Shown one piece after another: positions 30,493 to 36,401 of a DNA stretch of 36,401 nucleotides; position 1 is the first letter of the stretch; every line of letters starts with the position of its first letter. The notes beneath the pieces are model-generated. The model searched no databases and had not been told where the DNA came from. It saw only the letters and a list, made by a program, of their open reading frames with translations. This stretch comes from Desulfovibrio sp. (lineage in GTDB: Bacteria > Desulfobacterota > Desulfovibrionia > Desulfovibrionales > Desulfovibrionaceae): positions 1 through 36,401 of the forward strand of contig JAISWB010000095.1 in assembly GCA_031271265.1 (NCBI GenBank). The letters run 5' to 3'. The position numbers and the translations under genes were made by a program.

Positions 30493-31881
30493 ATGATCAA
30501 GACTGAATCACTTGAAAGTAGCTGGAGCATCAGAGGACTTGGCCAGGCCTTGGAACAAAAGCGCATTTCCAGCCTTGAGGCCACGCGCTGCTTTCTGGAT
30601 CGGATTGCCGGGAGCGCGCATCTAAACGCTTTTATCACCGTACTGGAAGAACAGGCTCTGGAGAGCGCCGGGGCATCGGACGCGCGCAGGGCCAAAAACG
30701 AATCAATCGGCCCCCTGGACGGCATCCCTCTGGCGGTCAAGGACCTGTTCGGCATTAGAGGCGTGCCGACCACTATGGGCTGCACATACTATGAGTCCGA
30801 CATTGCCGAGCGGGACGCCTTTGTCATTTCGCTGCTGCGCCGCGCCGGAGCGGTTATCATAGGTAAGACAAACACTTCACAGTTCGCCATGGGGCCGACC
30901 GGGGAACTCTCCAGCTACGGTCCCTGCCGAAACCCACAAAATACTGCGCTTGTCGCAGGCGGTTCGTCTTCCGGAAGCGCGGCCGCGGTCGCCGCGGACC
31001 TCTGCTGTGCGGCCCTCGGCACCGACACCGGCGGATCCATCAGGTTGCCGGCTGCTTTATGCGGTCTGGTGGGTCTGAAGCCGACCATGTCCCTGATCAG
31101 CACGCGCGGCGTCGCACCACTGTCCGTATCCCTCGACACTGTGGGCCCCTTGACCCGTAACATCTGGGATAACGCCGTCCTTCTGAACCACTTGACGGTC
31201 TACGACGCCTTGGACTGGCGCAACGCTCCGTTGCAGGCTCAGGACTATACTGCCCGTCTTGAGGACGGCATCGCCGACGGCAAAATCACTCTTGCCGTCA
31301 ACGCCTTCGAGGATATTGACGACACGTTGTCCTCGGCGCTGGATCATGCTTTGGCTACGTTAAAAAAAACCGCCGGCCTGTGCAGGGAAGCAGTTCTTCC
31401 CGACCTTGGCGAATTCCAGGCCGCACACCGGAAATTGCTGGTCATGGGAGGACACCAAGCCCAATTACGGCTTATTCAGGCCGACGCGCCCGATATTCTG
31501 CCCGATGTGCTTGCCCGGCTGAAAACCGGAGCAGGCTTGAGTTCGGACGTCTACATAGCCTGCGAAAGGCTGAAAGAACAATTTATCGACCTGTTTGACA
31601 CCGCCTTCGGCGATGCCGAAGTGTTGATTACACCTGTTTCGCCCCTGCCGCCGGTTCCCGTCGGGACAAAGGATATCCTGCTTAACGGTCGTTCCGTTCC
31701 GGTGACGCCGACATATCTGCGCCTGACCTGGATGGCCAATCTCAGCGGCTTTCCGTCTCTTTCCCTTCCCGTGGGGATCAGCAGAACCGGCCTGCCCGTC
31801 GGTTTGATGATGACCGCGAAACCCTATGACGAAGCCAACCTGTACCGCTACGCGCGAGCGCTGGAGCGCGAATTATCCTGA
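30493..31881 (+). CDS. Amidase signature family hydrolase
   Basis: A 462-residue amidase. The Ser-cis-Ser-Lys triad is visible: Lys83 (GIPLAVKDLFGI), Ser158 (AGGSSSGSAAAVAADL) and nucleophile Ser182 (GTDTGGSIRLPA). The remaining parts (GLKPTMSLISTRGVAPLSVSLDTVGPLTR; a C-terminal FPSLSLPVGISRTGLPVGLMM) match bacterial amidases related to GatA but without being linked to gatB/gatC. It cleaves a carboxamide to acid and ammonia; the substrate is unknown. ATG 30493 with AAAGGAAC upstream was chosen over the TTG at 30490. It completes the block between the two direct repeats. Confidence 0.88.
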   Translation: MIKTESLESSWSIRGLGQALEQKRISSLEATRCFLDRIAGSAHLNAFITVLEEQALESAGASDARRAKNESIGPLDGIPLAVKDLFGIRGVPTTMGCTYYESDIAERDAFVISLLRRAGAVIIGKTNTSQFAMGPTGELSSYGPCRNPQNTALVAGGSSSGSAAAVAADLCCAALGTDTGGSIRLPAALCGLVGLKPTMSLISTRGVAPLSVSLDTVGPLTRNIWDNAVLLNHLTVYDALDWRNAPLQAQDYTARLEDGIADGKITLAVNAFEDIDDTLSSALDHALATLKKTAGLCREAVLPDLGEFQAAHRKLLVMGGHQAQLRLIQADAPDILPDVLARLKTGAGLSSDVYIACERLKEQFIDLFDTAFGDAEVLITPVSPLPPVPVGTKDILLNGRSVPVTPTYLRLTWMANLSGFPSLSLPVGISRTGLPVGLMMTAKPYDEANLYRYARALERELS

Positions 31882-31924
31882 TAACAGTCTGGAGCTCCGC
31901 GCAGAATCCGATGCGGGAGAGTGT

Positions 31925-32035
31925 TTACTCAAATATAGAGAAAGCAGTTTGTCGAAGTGAAAAAAAGTCCGTAGTGGTGACTGCATGCCGAATTCGCAGC
32001 GACAGATCAACCATATCCTTGCTTTCTTCCGTCAT
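31925..32035 (-). CDS. Small ORF, translationally coupled to a truncated upstream ORF
   Basis: A 36-codon minus-strand ORF, MTEESKDMVDLSLRIRHAV onward. Its ATG overlaps the stop of a truncated ORF (ATGA, 32032-32035), the arrangement of coupled genes. It is too short to place in a family and could be a chance ORF. It belongs to the same end of the block as the split ORF. Confidence 0.3.
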   Translation of the reverse strand: MTEESKDMVDLSLRIRHAVTTTDFFSLRQTAFSIFE

Positions 32036-32086
32036 TTTCCCACCAGGGCGGGCCACAGAGCCGCCACCGGATCAAAGCAGTCCGCT
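32032..32086 (-). pseudogene. 3' part of the split small ORF, cut at the R2 boundary
   Basis: Minus-strand codons ADCFDPVAALWPALVGK and a stop at 32032-32034, without a start of their own: upstream the sequence enters repeat R2 at 32087. When the two ends of the unique block are joined (24353 to 32086) this continues the ORF beginning at 24486 in frame through a CGA codon spanning the join. Both halves end exactly at the repeat boundaries. Confidence 0.45.
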
Positions 32087-32087
32087 A

Positions 32088-32180
32088 CCCGTAGATGTGG
32101 TCCGACTGGACACTGTGTTGAGGCAATGGATTCCCGCCTGCAAGCGTATCGGCGTGCCGGAGGACGGCTCCGGGCTTTGA
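32088..32180 (+). pseudogene. Duplicated 3' end of the hybrid kinase gene
   Basis: Codes for PVDVVRLDTVLRQWIPACK...PEDGSGL and a stop; the kinase ends PVDVDRLDTVLRQWIPACK...PEDGSGL. Only the last 30 codons are present, lacking the receiver core and start. The upstream in-frame extension to 31911 is unrelated sequence. No function is expected, but the copy shows that the flavin reductase originally lay behind the kinase. Confidence 0.88.
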
Positions 32181-32519
32181 GCGCGGCGGCGCAAGGAAGG
32201 CGGCGGGGCGCGGCGTCCGGGGGACATGCGCAAGGACAATGCGGGGCAGGCCCTGCCGCAACTGCGGCTTGACCGGAAAACTTTTTCTCAGTACCTGTAC
32301 ATAGAAGAGGAAAAAGGATATGTTTCCCCCTAACCTGCCGTAAGAAGTTGAAGCCCGCCTTGACGCCCCGGCAACGGCCGCCGTCCGCACCGGGAGCCGC
32401 CACGCCTGAAGGGATGATCGGCAAGGCGACGCCGGACGTGCGGATGCGCCGTATGACGCGTCGGTCAAACCTGGAGCGCTTCAACTGCAATGCGCCGGCG
32501 GGTGCGCAAGGGGGTGCCC

Positions 32520-33089
32520 GTGACCGCGCAAAAAACGCCGCACCAGGTCGAATTTCCTCTGAATCGCGCCTTTACCTTCGTCGAATCCGGTCCGGTTCTG
32601 CTGATTTCCACGCATCACAAGGGCAAGAACAACCTGATGACCGTCAGTTGCCATGCCTCAATGGGCTTTGAGCCGACGCTCGGCATCTGTCTCGGTCCCT
32701 GGAATTTCAGTTACACAGCGCTCACGGAAAGCGGCACGTGCGTCGTCGCCGTTCCTTCGGCCGCGATTATGGAACAGGTCGTGGATATAGGGAACTGCTC
32801 CGGGGAAACGCTGGACAAGTTCGCGCACTTCGGATTGACCCCGCAACGGTCACGGGAGGTCGATGCGCCGCTGGTTGCGGAATGCCTCTACAATCTTGAA
32901 TGCCGGGTGGAAAACCGGGCGCTTGCAGAGGACTACAACTTTTTCGTCTTGCGCGGCGTGCGCGCATGGCACAATCCCGCGCCTGAGGATGCGCGGACCT
33001 TTCACGCCGTCGGGGACGGCACGTTCATTATTGACGGCGAGGTCGTCAACCTGCGTCACGCCATGACAAAATGGCAAGGCTGTATCTGA
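32520..33089 (+). CDS. Flavin reductase family protein
   Basis: A 189-residue protein of the flavin-reductase-like FMN-binding split-barrel family. Recognisable segments are PVLLISTHHKGKNNLMTVSCHASMGFEPTLGICLG, FSYTALTESGTCVVAVPSAAIMEQV, LDKFAHFGLTP and a late LRGVRAWHNP. Members reduce FMN/FAD with NAD(P)H for a partner monooxygenase, or are stand-alone flavoproteins; no monooxygenase gene is nearby. GTG 32520 with AAGGGGG upstream gives a normal start; the ORF from 32490 has no ribosome site. It is followed by the leader of the cyclase operon. Confidence 0.82.
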   Translation: MTAQKTPHQVEFPLNRAFTFVESGPVLLISTHHKGKNNLMTVSCHASMGFEPTLGICLGPWNFSYTALTESGTCVVAVPSAAIMEQVVDIGNCSGETLDKFAHFGLTPQRSREVDAPLVAECLYNLECRVENRALAEDYNFFVLRGVRAWHNPAPEDARTFHAVGDGTFIIDGEVVNLRHAMTKWQGCI

Positions 33090-33279
33090 ACAAGATTCGC
33101 AGGCAGTTTCAAAAATTGTTTTTTCAACACTTCAAACTGTAAATGTTGCTGTCCTGAAGCACTATTGGAAGTTGGAATATACAGTAAGTTTCAACTCCAA
33201 AAAACGTAAAAAGGAGTTCAGGTTTACGCAGCGGTAGAGCAGCGCAATTACGCGCAACCAAACACACAGGAGTTAACCT
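33090..33279 (+). promoter_or_regulatory. Leader of the cyclase operon, duplicated at 24170-24352
   Basis: About 190 bases with lower GC than the surroundings, containing several AT-rich segments (AAAATTGTTTTTTCAAC, AATATACAG) and ending in the CAGGAG ribosome site of the first cyclase gene. The same leader occurs ahead of the ABC importer locus, so both operons may share one control signal. I could not fix -35/-10 boxes or an operator with confidence. Confidence 0.45.
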
Positions 33280-34140
33280 ATGGCCATGGAACCTTACGGA
33301 AAGTTGCCGTTGCCCAAAATGACGCCGTCACTTATCGCCCTTATGAAAACAGGGCGCGTCTATGATCTGGGTACGGTACGCAGCAACGACATGCCTCTCT
33401 GGTCCGGGCATCCGCCGTTTCGCGTTCTACCTTATAAGTGGCACGGCGAAACGGAGGATGTAACGCCTCCCGGTACGCTGTTGAACGATTTGATAATGAC
33501 CACAACACACGCCGGCACACACATGGATGCATTGAACCATATAGGCGAAATCCGCGACGGCAAGATATTCCTCGGTGAAAATACGCCGGCGGACGAAACA
33601 CGGGAATGGTGGGGCTGTAATTGGATGGACGCCTCCAAGTTTCATCCGATTATCCTGCGCGCTGTTGTCCTGGATATGCTGAAGTACAAAGGCGGTGTGG
33701 ACACAGGCAGTGAAATAACCCTGCCCCGCAAGTACGAAATTACTCCGGAAGATATCAAGGGCTGTATGCTCAAACATAATATCGAGGTGCGCCCTGATGA
33801 GCCGGCCGCCTTCCTGATACGAACCGGCATGATCAAGTATTTCAAGAAAGGAGCCGAAAATTACGGTGGAGACGCCGCCGGTCCCGGCGTGCCCGCTGAA
33901 GAATACATGGTCTCGATCGGCGGCAGAGTAACCGGCTCCGACACCGTTTCTTACGAAAAAATGCTCGACGGCCCCCATACAGTGCATCGCTGGATGATGC
34001 AGCACGGCATAATAATGAACGAAGTTCTGGATCTTGAAGAACTTTGCGCGGACGGAGTTACCGAGGGCGTATATATCGCCTGTCCGCTTAAACTGAAGGG
34101 CGCCAGTGCATCGCTGATTGACCCGATCGTTATCTGTTGA
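33280..34140 (+). CDS. Cyclase/kynurenine-formamidase family hydrolase (first of pair)
   Basis: A 286-residue metal-dependent hydrolase of the cyclase family (pfam04199), which includes kynurenine formamidase KynB and isatin hydrolase. The metal-binding HxGTHxDxxxH motif is complete: His77, His81, Asp83 and His87 (THAGTHMDALNHIG). FLIRTGMI, the late HRWMMQHGIIMNEVLDLEEL and the C-terminal PLKLKGASASLIDPIVI are usual. It would hydrolyse an amide, lactam or formamide bond in the cytoplasm. ATG 33280 or 33286, with CAGGAG upstream. Followed at 90 bases by a paralogue. Confidence 0.85.
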   Translation: MAMEPYGKLPLPKMTPSLIALMKTGRVYDLGTVRSNDMPLWSGHPPFRVLPYKWHGETEDVTPPGTLLNDLIMTTTHAGTHMDALNHIGEIRDGKIFLGENTPADETREWWGCNWMDASKFHPIILRAVVLDMLKYKGGVDTGSEITLPRKYEITPEDIKGCMLKHNIEVRPDEPAAFLIRTGMIKYFKKGAENYGGDAAGPGVPAEEYMVSIGGRVTGSDTVSYEKMLDGPHTVHRWMMQHGIIMNEVLDLEELCADGVTEGVYIACPLKLKGASASLIDPIVIC

Positions 34141-34230
34141 TCCGGAAGCACATGCAGTCGACGCAAAGCGTCTGCTTCCCGTCAATTATGATTTCAGCAC
34201 AGTTTAACAGACCAACCAGGGAGAACGCAG

Positions 34231-35217
34231 ATGTCCACGAAAAAAATACTTGGGCCTGAATGGATGGAGAAAGAGCACAGCAACTGGGGCCGCTGGGGTA
34301 AAGACGACCAGGTCGGCATGCTTAACGAGGTTACACCCGAACTGATCGGCAAGGCATTTTCCTTCATCAAAAAAAACAAAGTGTATGACCTTGAAGCGCC
34401 TCGTTTTAAGGGCATGGATGTCTGGCCCGGCCATTCAGGCTGGGATATTCTGCCCTATGCTTCCCCCCACGGCAGGCAAAACATGATCAAAAGCGATTAT
34501 GCCCCGGCCTACAACTGGTACGGCAAAGGAGGTTGGCTGGATCGCGAAGGCAATAACAAGTACAATACCGGGCTGAACAGCGAAACAATCATCGGTCCCC
34601 TGCATGTGGGTACGCATATAGATTCCTTTTCGCATATCACCGGCGGTGAGGATAACCACTGGTACAACGGATACAACTGTGCCGAGCACTGGGGTGACTA
34701 CGGGCCGCTGAAGGCGGATGCATCCAATATCCCTCCCATCATCCTGCCCGGCGTGCTTCTGGATTTTCCCGGATGGGCAGGCGTCGAACACCTGGAACCG
34801 CATCGGCCCATTACTCCCGATGATGTGGATGCCTGCTGCAGGTGGGCGAATGTCGGTATTGAACGCGGCGACTGCGTTCTGATGCGTACCGGTATGGTCT
34901 GGCCCGCCATGAACCAGTGTCCGAACTGCGGGCCTACTTTGGAAACCGTGGCCTATCTCGTGGAAGAAAAAGGCGCTTTCCTGCTCGGCGACGACCAGAC
35001 CGCTTTTGAAAACTTCACGCCTGAAGGCTCCAGTTTTCCCGGCCACGCCCACCCTTGCCATCACTATCTGCTTGTACAGCAGGGCGTGCATATCATGGAA
35101 ATGGTCATGACCAACGAGCTGGCCCGCGATAAATGCAGCCGCTTTTGTTTCATCACTCTGCCGACCCGCATCAGGGGCGCCACCGGCATGATGATCCGCC
35201 CGGTGGCCATAGTCTGA
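34231..35217 (+). CDS. Cyclase/kynurenine-formamidase family hydrolase (second of pair)
   Basis: A 328-residue member of the same family with the longer N-terminal region of the subgroup that starts WMEKEHSNWGRWGKDDQVGMLNEVTPE. The metal motif is His125, His129, Asp131 and His135 (HVGTHIDSFSHI). DCVLMRTGMVW, HHYLLVQQGVHIMEM and the ending LPTRIRGATGMMIRPVAIV are family-typical. Tandem paralogues of different subgroup suggest either two successive hydrolyses or two related substrates. ATG 34231 with GGGAG upstream. Twenty-three bases before the DUF1097 gene. Confidence 0.87.
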   Translation: MSTKKILGPEWMEKEHSNWGRWGKDDQVGMLNEVTPELIGKAFSFIKKNKVYDLEAPRFKGMDVWPGHSGWDILPYASPHGRQNMIKSDYAPAYNWYGKGGWLDREGNNKYNTGLNSETIIGPLHVGTHIDSFSHITGGEDNHWYNGYNCAEHWGDYGPLKADASNIPPIILPGVLLDFPGWAGVEHLEPHRPITPDDVDACCRWANVGIERGDCVLMRTGMVWPAMNQCPNCGPTLETVAYLVEEKGAFLLGDDQTAFENFTPEGSSFPGHAHPCHHYLLVQQGVHIMEMVMTNELARDKCSRFCFITLPTRIRGATGMMIRPVAIV

Positions 35218-35240
35218 CACTTATTTGACCGGGAGGAACC

Positions 35241-35762
35241 ATGTCAATACGCTATTTGGTAAATTGGGCTGTCTGGATAGGCGTTCTGAGCGGCATCTAT
35301 GTATTCCTGTATCTGCAGACGCCTCTTGCCGGCTACGGCATAATTTGGATGACCTTCGTGGCCTTGCCGATTTATTTCACAGGAGGTGCAAAACCGGCAG
35401 ATTACGTAAGCTATGTGCTCAGCATGCTCGTAGGTGTTGTATGGGGACTCATCTACCTGTTCTGCATTGGAAAACTCGTGGGGATGGGAATGCCCGGAGA
35501 TATCGCCACCGCGCTTGTCGTGGGCGTCGTGTGCTCCGTCCAGTGTGCAGTGCATTTCATACCTCCCCTGGCAAATACGCCGCTGAAGGGAGTTCCCATA
35601 ATGTTCGGCGCGATAGCAATGTGCTTTTCCCAAGGTGGGGAAAAGGTAGTTCCCGTTGCCCTGACCCTTTTCGGCGGTCTCACCCTGGCGCTTGTCTGCG
35701 GACTGGGGACGCGTTTTCTCACCGAGGACGGTCGCTGGACATTTGGAAATCGCATAAGATAG
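35241..35762 (+). CDS. DUF1097 family membrane protein
   Basis: A 173-residue inner-membrane protein with five or six hydrophobic segments (WAVWIGVLSGIYVFLYL, YGIIWMTFVALPIYFTGG, YVLSMLVGVVWGLIYLF and others), resembling the DUF1097 family (E. coli YcdZ). Its role is not known; a transport or accessory role for the cyclase pathway is possible from operon position only. ATG 35241 has GGGAGG upstream. Confidence 0.72.
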   Translation: MSIRYLVNWAVWIGVLSGIYVFLYLQTPLAGYGIIWMTFVALPIYFTGGAKPADYVSYVLSMLVGVVWGLIYLFCIGKLVGMGMPGDIATALVVGVVCSVQCAVHFIPPLANTPLKGVPIMFGAIAMCFSQGGEKVVPVALTLFGGLTLALVCGLGTRFLTEDGRWTFGNRIR

Positions 35763-35770
35763 CTTCACAG

Positions 35771-35800
35771 GGGCTGCCCCGTCCGCTTCAGGGGCAGCCC
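35771..35800 (+). terminator. Stem-loop after the cyclase operon
   Basis: GGGCTGCCCC (35771-35780) and GGGGCAGCCC (35791-35800) form a perfect 10-bp stem with a 10-base loop, starting nine bases after the DUF1097 stop. No T-run follows, so termination may need Rho or be incomplete. Confidence 0.55.
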
Positions 35801-35859
35801 GCAACAGCGCGGACGTGAAAAGGACGCCCGAAACGCGCCAATGACCTGGAGGACGAACC

Positions 35860-36165
35860 ATGAACGACAGAACGCATGACGACGTAATGTCCGAAGTCTT
35901 CAGCAACGATCCGGCCTATATGCTTGAATTGTTGAACAGCGTTCTTGAGGACGGCGATACCGGGGAACTGCTGATCGCTCTCCGCCAGATGAGCAAGGCG
36001 TTCGGAGGTGTTCGCAGTGTGGCGAAACAGGCCGGCCTGAACCCTAATCAGCTTTACCGATCTCTGTCCGCCGAAGGCAACCCGGAACTCAAGAGCCTTG
36101 CCGCGGTCCTGCGAAGTATGGGCTTGCGGCCGGCCGTCCAGCCCATTTCAGCACAGCCGGCCTGA
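35860..36165 (+). CDS. Antitoxin-like HTH protein (HigA/addiction-module antidote type), orphan
   Basis: A 101-residue DNA-binding protein resembling the addiction-module antidote family that normally follows a RelE/HigB-type toxin gene. The segment GELLIALRQMSKAFGGVRSVAKQAGLNPNQLYRSLSAEGNPELKSLAAVLRSMGLR is the family helix-turn-helix. The usual upstream toxin is not present: the preceding gene is DUF1097. It may be a solitary regulator of the cyclase operon or a toxin-less remnant. ATG 35860, GGAGG upstream. Confidence 0.78.
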   Translation: MNDRTHDDVMSEVFSNDPAYMLELLNSVLEDGDTGELLIALRQMSKAFGGVRSVAKQAGLNPNQLYRSLSAEGNPELKSLAAVLRSMGLRPAVQPISAQPA

Positions 36166-36401
36166 ACAGGAGAGAGCCTTCCCGCCGCATCCAACCCGTG
36201 CCCTTTTTCTCGTCAATCGGGTCGCGGCAGGGACTGCCCTGTCGGCAACTCCCCGCACAGATCCCTGTGAGCGGATTTCCCGCACAAGGCTCCTCTTTAT
36301 GGATGCTTGGCGCAAAAACATTTGGGAGTGGGGACCTATGTATAGACAAATATATAATAACTATATGAAATATTAAGATTTTTTGATGCAGATTCGGAAT
36401 G
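36166..36401. other. Intergenic end of the window
   Basis: No supported gene. A GC-rich segment with a short inverted repeat (GCAGGGACTGCCCTG, near 36226) is followed from about 36330 by a sharply AT-rich run (TATAGACAAATATATAATAAC) that could be a promoter for a gene beyond the right edge. Confidence 0.35.

Larger units (their letters stand above)
32087..33272 (+). repeat. Direct repeat R2 (right, complete copy)
   Basis: Contains the kinase 3' end (32088-32180), a 339-base stretch without a supported gene (32181-32519), the intact flavin reductase gene and the 183-base leader before the first cyclase gene. Its two outer parts match R1. The unique block carrying the importer, M20 and amidase genes lies between R1 and R2. 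Recombination between the copies would delete about 8-9 kb. Confidence 0.93.

Noticed and set aside
33215-33260. tRNA-like segment (GCGGTAGAGCAGCGC) in the cyclase leader and its copy at 24305-24340
   Set aside because: It resembles a D-arm only. No acceptor stem, anticodon arm or T-arm (GGTTCGAATCC) can be formed around it.
35225-35818. A 197-codon plus-strand ORF overlapping the DUF1097 gene
   Set aside because: Out of frame with the membrane protein, which has a good ribosome site and clear membrane segments. The alternative is Cys/Arg-rich without pattern.
36098-36376. A 92-codon ORF at the right edge
   Set aside because: It overlaps the antitoxin-like gene in another frame, has no ribosome site, and the final 25 codons lie in AT-rich promoter-like DNA.

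Overview
The window is a GC-rich bacterial segment holding one end of a prophage followed by chromosomal genes. The source is best guessed as a delta-proteobacterium of the Desulfovibrio type. The hints are a MucR/Ros zinc-finger regulator, a molybdate transport locus next to an HTH plus binding-protein-like regulator, a ModC without its C-terminal molybdate domain, and GC-rich intergenic hairpin repeats. No rRNA, tRNA or other taxonomic marker is present, so this is inference.

Region 1 (1-13470) is the late structural module of a podovirus-like prophage related to Bordetella phage BPP-1 and phage epsilon15. Reading rightward it encodes portal, scaffold, major capsid protein, Bbp16-type cement protein, the two tail tube/nozzle proteins, gp13-like and gp14-like internal proteins, a T7-fibre-like protein, an Mtd-like receptor-binding protein, a P21-type lysozyme and a holin-like protein. 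Two cargo insertions lie on the opposite strand: a hicBA toxin-antitoxin pair and a bile-acid:sodium-symporter-family permease. The permease sits where large gp15/gp16-type ejection proteins would be expected. The C-terminus of the Mtd-like protein has the look of a diversity-generating retroelement (DGR) variable region, but no reverse transcriptase or template repeat was found in the window. The extreme left end is a hairpin-forming MITE-like element.

Region 2 (13523-21644) is leftward mucR, a 69-bp tandem repeat, an Arg/Glu/Gln-rich lipoprotein with an upstream membrane-protein gene, and a leftward HTH regulator with a periplasmic-binding-protein-like domain. That regulator is divergent from modA-modB-modC across a 14-bp-arm palindrome. 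A CgeB-like glycosyltransferase follows.

Region 3 (21793-36165) starts with a hybrid histidine kinase that has an amino-acid-binding-type sensor domain. It continues with a polyamine-type ABC importer (binding protein, two permeases, ATPase), an M20 metallohydrolase, an amidase, a flavin reductase, two cyclase/kynurenine-formamidase-family hydrolases, a DUF1097 membrane protein and an orphan antitoxin-like gene. The layout suggests uptake and hydrolysis of an amide- or lactam-containing compound. The substrate is unknown.

The importer/M20/amidase block (24353-32086) lies between direct repeats. The right copy holds the last codons of the kinase, the whole flavin reductase and a leader. The left copy is the same segment with about 830 bp deleted. 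Joining the two ends of the block in silico restores, in frame, a 62-codon minus-strand ORF that is now split, which suggests the block passed through a circular or tandem-duplication intermediate. Short-period tandem repeats at gene ends (33, 58-60, 60 and 69 bp) recur through the window, and one of them appears to have created the present stop codon of the portal gene.
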